Assembly (NCBI RefSeq): GCF_017357385.1
Contig: NZ_CP071632.1
Location: 1,989,501-2,053,500 of the forward strand
DNA length: 64,000 nt
Source: Rhizobium sp. NZLR1
GTDB lineage: Bacteria; Pseudomonadota; Alphaproteobacteria; Rhizobiales; Rhizobiaceae
Direction: 5' to 3'
The translations under genes were made by a program, and so were the position numbers. How positions within the stretch are numbered: position 1 is the first letter of the stretch; the number at the start of each line of letters is the position of its first letter. The notes beneath the pieces were generated by a model. It saw nothing but the letters and a program-made list of their open reading frames with translations. It did not search any database and had not been told where the DNA came from. Below are positions 28,174 through 37,737 of this stretch, piece after piece.

Positions 28174-29976
28174 ATGGCAGATCTCGTTGATCCGGTACAG
28201 CGCGCGTTTCTCGGCGTGGAGAAATCCGCGCTCGACAATCGCTGGGTCGCGCGGCTCGACCAGGCCGGGCAGAACCGGGCGCTCGCCATGTCGCAGATCC
28301 ACGGCCTGCCGGATCTGATCGCTCGCGTGCTGGCCGGGCGCGGCGTGACGGTGGACGAGGCGATCGAATTCCTCGATCCGACGATCCGCAGCCTGATGCC
28401 CGATCCCCATAGGCTGACCGATTGCGAAAAGGCGGCAACCCGCCTCCTGAGCGCCATCGAGCGCGGCGAGAGCGTTGCGATCTTCGGCGACTACGACGTC
28501 GACGGCGCGGCCTCCTCGGCGCTAATGTTTCGCTTCCTCAGCCATTTCGGCGTCAAAGCGAACATCTATATTCCCGACCGCGTCTTTGAAGGTTACGGCC
28601 CCAATCCGGCGGCGATCAACCAGTTGATCGACAACGGCGCCCGGTTGATCGTCACTGTCGATTGCGGCTCGACCAGCCACGAGGCGCTGGCCGCCGCCGC
28701 CGCCCGCAACATCGATGTCGTCGTCATCGATCACCACCAGGTGACACATGAGCTGCCGCCCTGCCATGCGCTCGTCAATCCGAACCGCGAGGACGATCTC
28801 TCGGGGCAGGGGCATCTTTGCGCCGCCGGTGTGGTCTTCATGGTGCTGGTCGCGACGCTGAGGCTGCTACGCGCCGCCGGCAACAAGCGCATCCTCGCGC
28901 TCGACCTCTTGCAATGGCTGGATATCGTCGCACTGGCGACGGTCTGCGATGTCGTACCGCTGAAGGGCCTCAACCGCGCCTATGTGGTGAAGGGGCTGGT
29001 CGCTGCCCGCCACCAGAGCAATGCCGGGCTTGCAGCCCTCTTCCGCAAGGCCGGGCTCGCAGGCCCGGTGACACCCTATCATTTCGGCTTCCTGATCGGC
29101 CCGCGCATCAATGCCGGCGGGCGGATCGGCGATGCGGCACTCGGAAGCCGGCTGCTGACGCTCGACGACGCCGGGGAGGCTGACGTGATCGCCCAGCGCC
29201 TCGACGAGCTCAACGGCGAGCGCCAGGCGATGGAGACCATCATGCTGCAGGAGGCGGAAGCCGAGGCGCTCGCCGAATATGGCGACGGCGAGGGCGCCTC
29301 CGTCATCGTCACCGCCCATGAGAAATGGCATCCCGGCATCGTCGGGCTGATCGCGGCGCGGCTGAAGGAAAAGTTCAAACGCCCCGCCTTTGCAATCGCA
29401 TTCGATCCTTCCGGCCGCGGCACCGGCTCGGGCCGCTCCATCAACGGCTTCGACATGGGCAGGATGGTGCGGGCTGCCGTCGACGAGGGGATCCTCGTCA
29501 AGGGCGGAGGCCACGCCATGGCCGCCGGGTTGACGGTCGAGCGCGCCGATCTCGGCAGGCTGAGGACCTTCTTCACCGAGAAGTCGGCAAGGACTGTGGC
29601 GAACCTCGTCGCCAACGAGACGCTGAAGATCGACGGTGCGATCGGCGCCAGCGGCGCCACGCTCGAACTCATCGACCGCCTGGAGGCCGCCGGCCCATAT
29701 GGCTCCGGCCATGCACAACCGCTCTTTGCCGTGCCGGCACATCGTGTGCGCGACGCGCGCTTGGTCGGCGAGAAACATGTAAAGGTGACGATGGAGGCAA
29801 TGGACGGATCGCGGCTCGACGGCATCGCCTTCCGCGCCGCCGATACGCCACTTGGTAATCTTCTCCTCAACTCACGCGGCGCCAGCCTGCACGTGGTGGG
29901 TTCGCTGGGCGCCGAGCATTATCAAGGCGCCCGCCGCATCCAGCTGCGCGTCTGCGATGCTGCGCCGGCAAAATAA
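28174..29976 (+). CDS. recJ: Single-stranded-DNA-specific 5'-3' exonuclease RecJ
   Basis: DHH-family nuclease of recombination and mismatch repair. It has FGDYDVDGAASSAL, VTVDCGSTSHEA and the DHH motif in VVIDHHQVTHELPP. The DHHA1 domain has GGGHAMAAGLTVE. A C-terminal OB domain follows. From the ATG at 28174 (GGAG six bases upstream) it is 600 residues. An in-frame ATG at 28153 adds seven residues. Confidence 0.95.
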   Translation: MADLVDPVQRAFLGVEKSALDNRWVARLDQAGQNRALAMSQIHGLPDLIARVLAGRGVTVDEAIEFLDPTIRSLMPDPHRLTDCEKAATRLLSAIERGESVAIFGDYDVDGAASSALMFRFLSHFGVKANIYIPDRVFEGYGPNPAAINQLIDNGARLIVTVDCGSTSHEALAAAAARNIDVVVIDHHQVTHELPPCHALVNPNREDDLSGQGHLCAAGVVFMVLVATLRLLRAAGNKRILALDLLQWLDIVALATVCDVVPLKGLNRAYVVKGLVAARHQSNAGLAALFRKAGLAGPVTPYHFGFLIGPRINAGGRIGDAALGSRLLTLDDAGEADVIAQRLDELNGERQAMETIMLQEAEAEALAEYGDGEGASVIVTAHEKWHPGIVGLIAARLKEKFKRPAFAIAFDPSGRGTGSGRSINGFDMGRMVRAAVDEGILVKGGGHAMAAGLTVERADLGRLRTFFTEKSARTVANLVANETLKIDGAIGASGATLELIDRLEAAGPYGSGHAQPLFAVPAHRVRDARLVGEKHVKVTMEAMDGSRLDGIAFRAADTPLGNLLLNSRGASLHVVGSLGAEHYQGARRIQLRVCDAAPAK

Positions 29977-30024
29977 AACAGCCGCGCAAAAAAGCTGATG
30001 ATGAGGAATTCGGAGGGAAGAAAT

Positions 30025-30099
30025 TGGTACGCCCTAGGGGAGTCGAACCCCTCTTCCCAGAATGAAAATCTGGTGTCCTAACCGATAGACGAAGGGCGC
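30025..30099 (-). tRNA. tRNA-Glu (UUC)
   Basis: Full cloverleaf on the minus strand. The anticodon stem CCAGA / TCTGG holds loop TTTTCAT with anticodon TTC. The T-arm AGGGG-TTCGACT-CCCCT and an encoded CCA end (plus-strand TGG at 30025-30027) are present. The acceptor stem has one G-U at the first pair. Identical to the copy at 30512-30586. Confidence 0.95.
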
Positions 30100-30118
30100 T
30101 TCCTTCGTGGTGGCGCCC

Positions 30119-30147
30119 TTATAGTCAGCACCTTCAAAAGCCGCAAG
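30119..30147 (-). promoter_or_regulatory. Promoter of first tRNA-Glu(UUC)
   Basis: On the minus strand CTTGCG and CTATAA are separated by exactly 17 bases, ending about 20 bases before the tRNA. The same pair with 17-base spacing occurs before the third copy, which strengthens the call. Confidence 0.65.
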
Positions 30148-30361
30148 CGCCAAGACGCGAAAAAATCATCGTTTTCGCCGATTTTTTTGCTCCTGTGGAA
30201 AAACGTGGCGGGGGGAGGCGATGCAGCCAAAACAGCGCGATCAAGCTCCAAGGATAACCGTTAAATGCAATCCCTGAGATATCGTCTCCGCAACTTCTCC
30301 GGTGAGTCGCAGGGGTAGACAAACAAGTGCTTGGTCAAACGCAGGCATTTTTGTCCGATGT

Positions 30362-30436
30362 TGGTACGCCCTAGGGGAGTCGAACCCCTCTTTACAGAAT
30401 GAGAATCTGTCGTCCTAACCGATAGACGAAGGGCGC
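30362..30436 (-). tRNA. tRNA-Glu (CUC)
   Basis: Same acceptor, D and T arms as the neighbouring tRNA-Glu genes, but the anticodon arm is ACAGA-TTCTCAT-TCTGT with anticodon CTC. CCA is encoded. It reads GAG directly. Confidence 0.95.
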
Positions 30437-30451
30437 AGGCCGGCTCCGTTA

Positions 30452-30480
30452 AAATAGGACCGCGCGCAGACTTCTGCAAG
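30452..30480 (-). promoter_or_regulatory. Promoter of tRNA-Glu(CUC)
   Basis: CTTGCA and CTATTT on the minus strand with 17-base spacing, the same geometry as the promoters of the other two tRNA-Glu genes. Each copy therefore seems to be transcribed on its own. Confidence 0.55.
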
Positions 30481-30511
30481 CGGATGCGACGGCTTCAATA
30501 TGGAGAGAAAG

Positions 30512-30586
30512 TGGTACGCCCTAGGGGAGTCGAACCCCTCTTCCCAGAATGAAAATCTGGTGTCCTAACCGATAGACGAAGGGCGC
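30512..30586 (-). tRNA. tRNA-Glu (UUC), second copy
   Basis: Identical in sequence to the tRNA at 30025-30099, with anticodon TTC and encoded CCA. About 25 bases of upstream flank (CTTCCTTCGTGGTGGCGCCC and onward) are also identical between the copies, so a duplicated block is likely. Confidence 0.95.
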
Positions 30587-30605
30587 TTCCTTCGTGGTGG
30601 CGCCC

Positions 30606-30634
30606 TTATAGTCAGGCGTTTTGAATCCCGCAAG
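30606..30634 (-). promoter_or_regulatory. Promoter of second tRNA-Glu(UUC)
   Basis: CTTGCG and CTATAA on the minus strand separated by 17 bases. The -10 side lies in the block duplicated from the first copy, while the spacer sequence differs. Confidence 0.65.
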
Positions 30635-30783
30635 CGGCAATTCGGTTTTCTTTCAAAAAAATGACAGGAAATCCGAGTGCGTTCGAAGAGCTGATTATTA
30701 AAGCTGAATCAATAGGCTGCCAGTTGTTTCTTTAACAAGACGAGGCGGCGCTTTCGTAACGTTATGCGAAAATTGCGCGGCCG

Positions 30784-31851
30784 TCAGATCGCTCTTGCGG
30801 TCGCCGTCGGCGCGCGTTTGCCGCCGCAGCCCCAGTTCCAGTCGCGGGTTTTGCCGGTATCGAGATGGACCGAATCCGTGTGGCAATAGGTGCCGACACC
30901 GCCGCGGTTCGGCAGCGAGCGAATATAGGCGGCGATATCCGATTTCGTCACGCCGTCGATCTGGATGTCGGCCGCCTCGCAGCTCTTGTGCATCGATTCG
31001 TCGGCGCCGCCGACCAGGCGGTTATGCTCTTCGTCGCGATAACCTGAAGTGACGATAACAGGGCGGCCGAAATGGCTTTCGACCGTCTTGATCACACTCA
31101 GCAGCTCGGGCTTGAAGCAGCTGACCTCGACCTTGTCGTTCTGGAGATGCAGCCCGTTCGGCGCGATACGCGTCATGCCGGGCAGGGCAGCCTTGTGCAG
31201 AAGGCCGGAAAGGCTGCCGAGCAGGTTCTGCTTCGGCGCGCTGTAGAGCGCGTTCATCGTCGGGGCCGGACTGCCGTCTGTCGCCAACGACGCCGTTTGA
31301 ACGGGTGCAGGCTGGGTGCTGCCATTCTGCGAGGATTGCTGGGGCAGCACCGGCTCCGCCGGTTGTGCCGATGCAGGCGGCTGGCTGTAGACGCTGCTTC
31401 TTGCGGGTACTGCACCTTGAACCGGCGCATAGGCCTCCGGCTGAATGACGGTGGACGTGCCGTTGTTCTGCGGCGCCGGCTGATGATCCGAAAAGATGCT
31501 CATCGCCTGCGCGTTGATCCTGGTCGATTGCAGCACGAGCCCGCCGATATTGGCAGGTGCTGCCGTCGCCGGATCGGCCGGCGGGACGGCGGCATTCGGA
31601 CCCTCAGCGACGACCTGCGGCGCGGCTTGGGCGCCGGAGACGTTGACGAGCCGGGGGTCCGAGTACATTGAGCGTGGGGCATTTTTTGCAGGCGCTGCCT
31701 GAGCAAGCTGCGGTACCGCGGCTTGCGCCGCTGGAACCGCTGCCGCAGAGTCGAGCGCCTTCTTGTCTGACGCACAGCCGGACAGCGCCAGCACCGAAGT
31801 GGCGATCAGCAAAGCGCCCGTCAGGGGCATCCGCATCTCAATGTTACGCAA
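30784..31851 (-). CDS. Lipoprotein with peptidase M15-type (DUF882/YcbK-like) domain
   Basis: About 355 residues. A lipobox LSGC follows LLIATSVLALSGC, so the protein is likely anchored in a membrane facing the periplasm. A long Ala/Pro/Gln-rich linker (residues about 30-230) precedes the C-terminal M15_3-like zinc domain: VTSGYRDEEHN with a His, KSCEAADIQIDG with an Asp, and DSVHLDTG with His-x-Asp. It probably cuts peptidoglycan peptides. A TTG start at 31851 has GGAG 8 bases before it; an ATG at 31836 is the alternative. Confidence 0.85.
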   Translation of the reverse strand: MRNIEMRMPLTGALLIATSVLALSGCASDKKALDSAAAVPAAQAAVPQLAQAAPAKNAPRSMYSDPRLVNVSGAQAAPQVVAEGPNAAVPPADPATAAPANIGGLVLQSTRINAQAMSIFSDHQPAPQNNGTSTVIQPEAYAPVQGAVPARSSVYSQPPASAQPAEPVLPQQSSQNGSTQPAPVQTASLATDGSPAPTMNALYSAPKQNLLGSLSGLLHKAALPGMTRIAPNGLHLQNDKVEVSCFKPELLSVIKTVESHFGRPVIVTSGYRDEEHNRLVGGADESMHKSCEAADIQIDGVTKSDIAAYIRSLPNRGGVGTYCHTDSVHLDTGKTRDWNWGCGGKRAPTATARAI

Positions 31852-32016
31852 GCGACAGTCTCCAGTTGATGCGGAAAACGGGCGAAAACCGCCATCTTCC
31901 GCTTCGAGTCATCAGGAGATTGCCTTCGGTGCCGGATCGCGGCAAGCGTCAAGGCGCCGGCCGGATCCGAAATCGCAAAAGCCGCAAGCTTCGCAAAAGC
32001 CTTGCGGCGAAAAGCC

Positions 32017-32457
32017 TTACCAGGCGCCGGTATTGCCCATCGAGGCCCAGGGTTCGGCGGCGGCAAGCGGGCTGCCCTTCTGCAGGATTTCGATCGAGAT
32101 GCCGTCGGGCGAGCGGACGAAGGCCATGTTCCCGTCGCGCGGCGGCCGGTTGATGGTGATGCCGTTGTCCATCAGATTCTGGCAGGTTGCGTAAATATCG
32201 TCGACCTCATACGCGAGGTGGCCGAAATTGCGTCCTCCGCTATAATCTTCCGTGTCCCAGTTGTAGGTAAGCTCGAGGCAGGGAGCCTTTTCGCTGCGTG
32301 CACGGTCGAGATCGTCGCGAGCCGCCAGGAAAACCAGGGTGAAGCGACCCTTCTCGTTTTCGTGGCGGCGAATCTCCTCCAGCCCGAACAGCGTGGTGTA
32401 AAAAGCGAGCGAGGCGTCCAGGTCTTTGACGCGTACCATTGTGTGAAGATAACGCAT
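32017..32457 (-). CDS. gloA: Lactoylglutathione lyase (glyoxalase I)
   Basis: Converts the methylglyoxal-glutathione hemithioacetal to S-lactoylglutathione. At 146 residues it has metal ligands His in RYLHTMVRVKDLDASLAFY, Glu in CLELTYNWDTEDY, His in NFGHLAYEVDDI and Glu in GISIEILQKG. AAGGAG lies before the ATG at 32457, which fixes the start; a longer frame to 32517 is unsupported. Confidence 0.93.
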   Translation of the reverse strand: MRYLHTMVRVKDLDASLAFYTTLFGLEEIRRHENEKGRFTLVFLAARDDLDRARSEKAPCLELTYNWDTEDYSGGRNFGHLAYEVDDIYATCQNLMDNGITINRPPRDGNMAFVRSPDGISIEILQKGSPLAAAEPWASMGNTGAW

Positions 32458-32652
32458 TCTATCTACTCCTTTATTGGGGCTGGTCTTTTTCGGCGAGCTG
32501 AGGTCAGCTTCGGGCAAGTCATCTTTGGAAAATGTGCAGTTGGGAATAACCGAAAACTAGGACTTGCGCTTATCCGTTACCAAGATGTTAATCTTGATTT
32601 CAAGAATCAGTTAACCGTAACAGTGTGACGCGTATTCGAGGGGCTGGCGACA

Positions 32653-33231
32653 ATGGCTGATAGGATTTCATCGAACGAATACTCCGACCTCGACGAGCTA
32701 TCGGGAGAGGCGGTCGATCTTGTTGAAATCACCGGCGTCGTCAAGTGGTTTGACGTCGCCAAGGGTTTCGGCTTCATCGTGCCCGACAACGGCATACAGG
32801 ATGTCCTCCTGCACGTGACCTGCCTGCGGCGCGACGGTTACCAGACGATCCTCGAGGGAACGCGCATCGTCGCCCTCATCCAGCGCCGCGAGCGCGGCTA
32901 CCAAGCGTTCAAGATCCTTTCGATGGACCAGTCGACCGCGGTTCACCCCTCGCAACTGCCGCCGGTGCGCACACATGTGCAGGTCACCGCGACGAGCGGG
33001 CTGGAACGTGCGCTCGTCAAGTGGTTCAACCGTACCAAGGGCTTCGGCTTCCTGACACGCGGCGAGGGCACGGAAGACATCTTCGTACACATGGAGACGC
33101 TCCGCCGCTTCGGTTTGACGGAGCTTCGCCCCGGCCAGGTGGTGCTCGTCCGCTTCGGCGACGGCGAAAAGGGCCTGATGGCCGCAGAAATCCATCCCGA
33201 CGTTCCGAGCCCGGCCAGCCGGTCGCATTGA
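32653..33231 (+). CDS. Cold-shock protein with two cold-shock domains
   Basis: A 192-residue protein with two CSDs. The first (about residues 25-90) has [18 protein letters not shown] and [10 protein letters not shown]; the second (about 115-180) has [19 protein letters not shown] and [10 protein letters not shown]. Both RNP motifs are kept in each. Double-CSD proteins are typical of alphaproteobacteria and bind RNA or single-stranded DNA. The stop codon is one base before the next gene's ATG, so the two are coupled. Confidence 0.92.
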   Translation: MADRISSNEYSDLDELSGEAVDLVEITGVVKWFDVAKGFGFIVPDNGIQDVLLHVTCLRRDGYQTILEGTRIVALIQRRERGYQAFKILSMDQSTAVHPSQLPPVRTHVQVTATSGLERALVKWFNRTKGFGFLTRGEGTEDIFVHMETLRRFGLTELRPGQVVLVRFGDGEKGLMAAEIHPDVPSPASRSH

Positions 33232-33232
33232 T

Positions 33233-33721
33233 ATGCGCGGTCTCATTCTTCTTCATGCGATCAGAAGCGCCATCACGGCGCTTTTTTTCATGGTCGCCCT
33301 GCCGGCCTTGGCCGAGGAGCAGATGCGATTCGACAAGGAGCCGCTGCTCATCCAGACCGCTGCGGGCAAGCTGCTGCATTTTACTGTCGAGATCGCCTCG
33401 ACTCCGGATCAGCGCGCCTACGGACTGATGTTTCGCAAGGCGATGGCCGATGATGCCGGCATGATCTTCGATTTCGACGAGCCGCGGCGCGTCACCATGT
33501 GGATGGAAAACACCATCCTGCCGCTCGACATGCTTTTTGCCGACGACACCGGCGCGATCCGTCACATCAAGGAAAAGGCCGTGCCTTATTCGCGCGACAT
33601 CATCGATTCGATGGGCAAGGTGAAATACGTTGTCGAACTCAATGCCGGCATCGTCGCCAAACTCGGAATCAAGCCGGGCGACAGGATCGTCAGCGCCACG
33701 ACCACGAAGAAGACGAAGTGA
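33233..33721 (+). CDS. DUF192 family exported protein
   Basis: A 162-residue protein with a signal peptide (hydrophobic ITALFFMVALPALAEE). The DUF192 core is FTVEIASTPDQRAYGLMFRK, with MWMENTILPLDMLFAD and YVVELNAGIVAKLGIKPGD. Function of the family is unknown. It is coupled to the double-CSD gene. Confidence 0.88.
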   Translation: MRGLILLHAIRSAITALFFMVALPALAEEQMRFDKEPLLIQTAAGKLLHFTVEIASTPDQRAYGLMFRKAMADDAGMIFDFDEPRRVTMWMENTILPLDMLFADDTGAIRHIKEKAVPYSRDIIDSMGKVKYVVELNAGIVAKLGIKPGDRIVSATTTKKTK

Positions 33722-33784
33722 CGACGCGCAAGCGTGCGAGCCGCGATGCGGCCGTCAAAGATCCAAAAATATCGGGATATTGAA

Positions 33785-33861
<77 letters not shown>

Positions 33862-34016
33862 TGCCGTGGCGGGGAGATACACGGTTCACTTCACCGTCGC
33901 AACCCATAAATCCAGCTCTGGCCGAAGTTTTCGCCTGATATGTCGGTGTATACATAAAATCGGGAAAGGCCGCCCGTCCGCCCTGAGGGGGCAACTGGGC
34001 ATCAGGAGGAGGCTCC

Positions 34017-34130
34017 TCAGCCGCGTTCGAGCAGGCCGATATATTGGGCGTAGCTGATGGCAACGTAGAAGAAAGCCGTAATGCCAGCCCCGATCACAAT
34101 GGCATTGAACTCCGCCGAACGTCTCATCAT
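34017..34130 (-). CDS. Possible small membrane protein, 37 aa
   Basis: A minus-strand frame starting [19 protein letters not shown] and ending GLLERG. A basic start, one hydrophobic segment (residues about 10-31) and a short tail fit a one-pass membrane peptide. Its ribosome site is weak. The rest of the 33862-34454 spacer shows no other supported gene. Confidence 0.4.
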   Translation of the reverse strand: MMRRSAEFNAIVIGAGITAFFYVAISYAQYIGLLERG

Positions 34131-34454
34131 GTGTGCAAATCCACTGAAATTGACTGAGCCGTAAATAGTCCCGAGGGCTGGCCGCGGCAATCAGGTTGTG
34201 ATCACAACATGAGACGACCGGTAATATTGCGCAACCGGCCTGTCTGCCGATATCCTTGTTTCCGAAGCATCGCCTCATCAACGCGATGGGGTCGAGGCGC
34301 GTCATACACTGCCTTTTTTCTTGAAAAGCCGGGGATTCGCGGATAAGCAAAATTCATCTCTTCGCGCTATCACTAGCGATGAAGCAAGTGCCCCGGCAAC
34401 GGGATTGAGACCATCAAAGGCGGGCGATGCCCGCATAGCCGGAGACGCGCAGTC

Positions 34455-34760
34455 ATGTCTGCCAAGATCTATCGTCCAGCCAAGACCGCCATGCAGTCCG
34501 GCAAGGCCAAGACCCATCTCTGGGTGCTTGAATTCGATCAGGAGTCGCCGCGCAAGATTGATCCGATGATGGGTTACACCTCGTCCGGCGATACGCGACA
34601 GCAGGTAAAACTCACCTTTGAAACGCAAGAACTGGCCGAAGCCTACGCCCAGCGCAACGGCATCGAATACCGCGTCATCCCGCCGAAGGATCCGGTCCGC
34701 CAGGTTGTCGCCTATCCGGATAATTTCCGCTATACCCGCACGCAGCCCTGGACGCATTGA
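34455..34760 (+). CDS. NDUFS4-type complex I accessory subunit (ETC complex I subunit)
   Basis: A 101-residue homologue of the 18 kDa NDUFS4 subunit. It has [38 protein letters not shown] and a C-terminal [12 protein letters not shown]. With the NDUFA12 homologue at 13.2 kb it shows the mitochondrial-type complex I of alphaproteobacteria. It is the last core gene before tRNA-Arg. Confidence 0.92.
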   Translation: MSAKIYRPAKTAMQSGKAKTHLWVLEFDQESPRKIDPMMGYTSSGDTRQQVKLTFETQELAEAYAQRNGIEYRVIPPKDPVRQVVAYPDNFRYTRTQPWTH

Positions 34761-34817
34761 GATTTCTCGTCCAGAACTGCCGCATCCGGTCGCGCTCCGT
34801 AAACGCGACCGCCGGAC

Positions 34818-34894
<77 letters not shown>

Positions 34895-34986
34895 CAATTT
34901 CAACCGGTTCTAAGCGTCGCCCAACCGCTTCACCCTTTTCGGGGCAACGAACTGGGCAACGCGCGCTTATCGGCTGGGGCCCCATA

Positions 34987-35211
34987 TCACCACCGGCCGG
35001 TTATCAGGCGTCGGCGCCGTCGGCCGCGACTCGATCGCACAGGTCTCGATAGAATCCATTGGTCGATCCGGAGGTCAACCCAGCCTATGCGTCGCTTCGA
35101 GAGTCTTCGACAGGAGGGAAAGTCACTGCACTCGTCCTTCCTGTTCCGCCAGATGGTGCTTCTGCACAAGCCCGTTCGCCGAATGACTTCGTGTATGTCG
35201 ATGATACGAAC
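34987..35211 (-). CDS. AlpA-family phage/island transcriptional regulator
   Basis: A 74-residue MerR-like winged-helix protein. The core VRIIDIHEVIRRTGLCRSTI matches the AlpA pattern, and GWVDLRIDQWILSRP is the typical wing end. The tail is very Arg-rich. GGAG lies before the ATG at 35211. AlpA proteins switch on integrase or excisionase genes of cryptic prophages. Here it sits 92 bases from the tRNA-Arg 3' end but no integrase remains. Confidence 0.65.
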   Translation of the reverse strand, partial: VRIIDIHEVIRRTGLCRSTIWRNRKDECSDFPSCRRLSKRRIGWVDLRIDQWILSRPVRSSRGRRRRRLITGRW

Positions 35212-37094
35212 CATAGCCTTTCTCCTGCTCCGAATTTTTGGGATCTGCCTTTCTTCTCGTCTCTCTCTCGGGGTCGTTATTACCATTATAAGTATACAGC
35301 ATGGAGACGGGCGTGTCTACATAGATTAAGTCTGGAATATTTTCCGTATTACTGTGCAGTGCGGCATGTATTCTGACATCTTTTTTGAGTTGTAAGTATA
35401 TCTCGAATCCTTTGTGTTTTTCGCGTCATCAATATTGTACGAGTCCTTTCGGGGTGTTGTTTTCGTTTGCTTATAATGAACGGCGTAGGCGTTGCCGCCC
35501 CATGAGGAGCCTGCGCCCGCCTTTGCATCCGGATTTTGTGCGGTGCGGCAGTAAGTCTGCCGATTGCATTTTGCGCCGCAACGACAACTGTCTTCCAAAA
35601 TGATCATGTGGCGATCACCAAGATCATGAAGTGAACATTTTGTATTGACTAATTCTCGCTTTACGAGTATAGGAAACTTTACCTGACCATTGGAGGCCGA
35701 TTATGGAGGCTTGTAGCGCCGCCCCTCAGGCGGCGATCGATGCGAAGCGCAACTGGATCGTTTGGTGATGACGCGGCTGTTGCGCTGAGGCTTTAATATG
35801 CCGCATGCGACCGAGTCCTGGAGTGCGGGCTGTCGCCAGTGCGTGCGGAATCCTTGCGGAAGTGTATTGCCGGTCGCACGTTCCGCGAGCCAAGATCAAC
35901 TGACCATAACGGCATCAATGAAGGGCTGGTTCGTCTCACGATCGTGAGACACGGCGGATCGCTTGGGAAGCGCGGCGTCGCTGCTGAGAGGAACAGGGAC
36001 CTTCCGCGGGGATCCACAGCGCGAGGGTTAGGCAAGGATTCAGAGCTTTCTGATGCCGGTGACTGTTAAGGATTGCTGCGACCCTCGTCACGAAGGTCGG
36101 CCGGCAGCCCAGACCCTCCACTGTCGCCGATTCTCCTCGATCAAGAAGGCCGGGGCGGCTCCCGGTCCACAGCGGCATACCCCTGCGTGCAGCTATAACG
36201 GTGGCAATATCGAATCCTACCGAGTTGTTGAAGGCGCTCGACCTCGATCCAAGCGGATCTTCGGCCGCGCGAGCGGCAAACAGAATGCAAAACAGGCTCT
36301 TGCGCCTTCACGTGTCTGGGGCATTTGCTCATCGAGCCGACTTCAATCCCGCCATCGGGGGGGGGCAGACTTGCCATCGATGGAACCACCAACGTTGGTC
36401 GTTGCGAAACCCCAAAAGTGAATCGGCACCTGTTGAAAGGAGATGCGGGCGACCGCATGCATAGCCTCGTGTGTCGTGATCTGCCGGCCGTTTGCATCCG
36501 ATTCGCATCCATCGGCGGCGGTGACGCGAAAGGTCTTCCTTCGACTCGAGTCGCCTTCGGCACGAAAGGCTGCGCGCTTGACTTTCGCGCCAGTCAGATC
36601 CACGCCGTTCCATCTTCGAGATCCCTCGACTACGCTCCAAGCGCCTCGTCCGAATCCTTAATGGGAAGGTGTGGTTGCGGAGGACGTCAGCCTGGATGCT
36701 TCACCCTGATGCGTCGTTAGTTAAAGCTGTTCCGAAGAAGGGCGGGGTCGATCCCTTCCGAGAGGCTGTAGCGGCGATCTCAAGGACCCGCCCCCTCTTC
36801 CCGCTCGCGGAAAGATTGTACCTCTGATAGGCGCCACCATGGAGAATCTAGGTTTAAGCTACTTCGCTTAAATGGCCGAAGCGGTGGCTGACATCTTTCA
36901 TGCGCGAGGTCACGGGCGTAAGTACCTCGATTGGCCAGCCCGGAAGAGGTGGGCGTTCGAATTCTCAGGATGGCAATCCCAAGATCGAGCGCCCACGCTA
37001 AGCCGGTGCCGTTCCTTCGTTACAAGTGCGGACCCTTGGTCGGACTCGAAGAAACCGGGTGAGCGCAACTGGCGCGGGGCAAAGGTTGTGCGGC
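35212..37094. other. Decayed, partly AT-rich region without intact genes
   Basis: No convincing gene is present. From about 35280 to 35690 the DNA is clearly AT-rich compared with the flanks, a sign of foreign origin. A 93-codon minus-strand frame (35326-35607, MIILEDSCRCGAKCNRQTYC) is open there but has no recognisable domain. A plus-strand frame at 36201 reads ISNPTELLKALDLDPS, which weakly recalls the start of EpmB/KamA-type proteins. The rest is short broken frames. Confidence 0.5.
35645..35673 (+). promoter_or_regulatory. Strong promoter-like element with internal palindrome
   Basis: TTGACT and TATAGG are separated by 17 bases. The spacer carries CTCG-CTTTA-CGAG, an inverted repeat that could be an operator. 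A GGAGG ribosome site and an ATG follow (35692-35705), but the frame closes after 21 codons. It looks like the preserved control region of a lost or truncated gene. Confidence 0.5.
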
Positions 37095-37586
37095 CGCTGA
37101 CCTGCGACCCATGAGGACCGCAACATCGACCATCCGTCTCGCGAAACTGAATTCGTGGTCGTACCAGCCAAACACCCGCATCATGCCTCCGGCGGCGAGC
37201 GAAACTTCGGGACCAGAGTTTATCAGCGACTCCGGGGGGCGCATGTCAACGGAGACGGGGGACGCCCCGTCCAGCCCCAGAAAGGGGCGGAGTCACCGCT
37301 CGCTGCAACTCCGCCCGCGCTTGATCCAGGTTCGGCTGTGCTGGGGTCGTCACGGTAAGATCGATCGCAGAAGCACTTGCGGTCGCCACTCTGATGGCTC
37401 GGGCCGACCACCTCGCTCGATAACCTTGAGAAGAGGGGCAAGTGCATTCGCCGGCCATGAGGAGCTGGAGATGATCTTGTGATCGCCGATGGGTTCCTCG
37501 TTAGCGCCGAGGACGATGGTACCGTTGGCCGCGTCGGACGCGATGTGGTCGAATGTCGGCCTTGGACGACTGACACCGGGCGCCAC
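37095..37586 (-). pseudogene. Glyceraldehyde-3-phosphate dehydrogenase remnant
   Basis: Two minus-strand pieces in different frames match GAPDH. The first reads GTIVLGANEEPIGDHKIISS and WPANALAPLLKVIE, which aligns to the active-site block; the catalytic Cys position is Trp. The second reads MMRVFGWYDHEFSFARRMVD, the C-terminal block (WYDNEWGYSNR type). The N-terminal NAD domain is missing and about 40 residues between the pieces seem lost. Clearly non-functional. Confidence 0.7.
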
Positions 37587-37737
37587 CTGGGCCGGTGGTT
37601 GCCTAAAGCGAGGACCGCAACTACGGCATCATTTCAGACAGCGAGTTTTCATTGATGCGCTTCGCGTGCAACCCGATCTCCGGCGTATCAATGCCCGAGA
37701 CGAACGGAACTCCCCCTGAGTGGGTGTTCTTGCTCGA

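Noticed and set aside
30134..30322. A short minus-strand frame between the first two tRNA-Glu genes.
   Set aside because: It overlaps the promoter of the first tRNA and has no ribosome site or domain.
33886..34757. Two overlapping minus-strand frames across the tRNA-Pro to ndufS4 spacer and over ndufS4.
   Set aside because: One is antisense to ndufS4, the other has no domain and unusual composition. Only the short 37-codon frame inside has membrane protein character.
35326..35607. A 93-codon minus-strand frame in the AT-rich patch, Cys-rich at the start.
   Set aside because: Codon use and composition follow the AT-rich background, no ribosome site is convincing, and no family is recognisable. 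It is kept only as part of the region description.
36201..36464. A frame resembling the N-terminus of EpmB/KamA-type lysine aminomutases (ISNPTELLKALDLDPS).
   Set aside because: The likeness covers about 40 residues only, no radical-SAM Cys motif follows, and the frame breaks. It is too weak to name a pseudogene.
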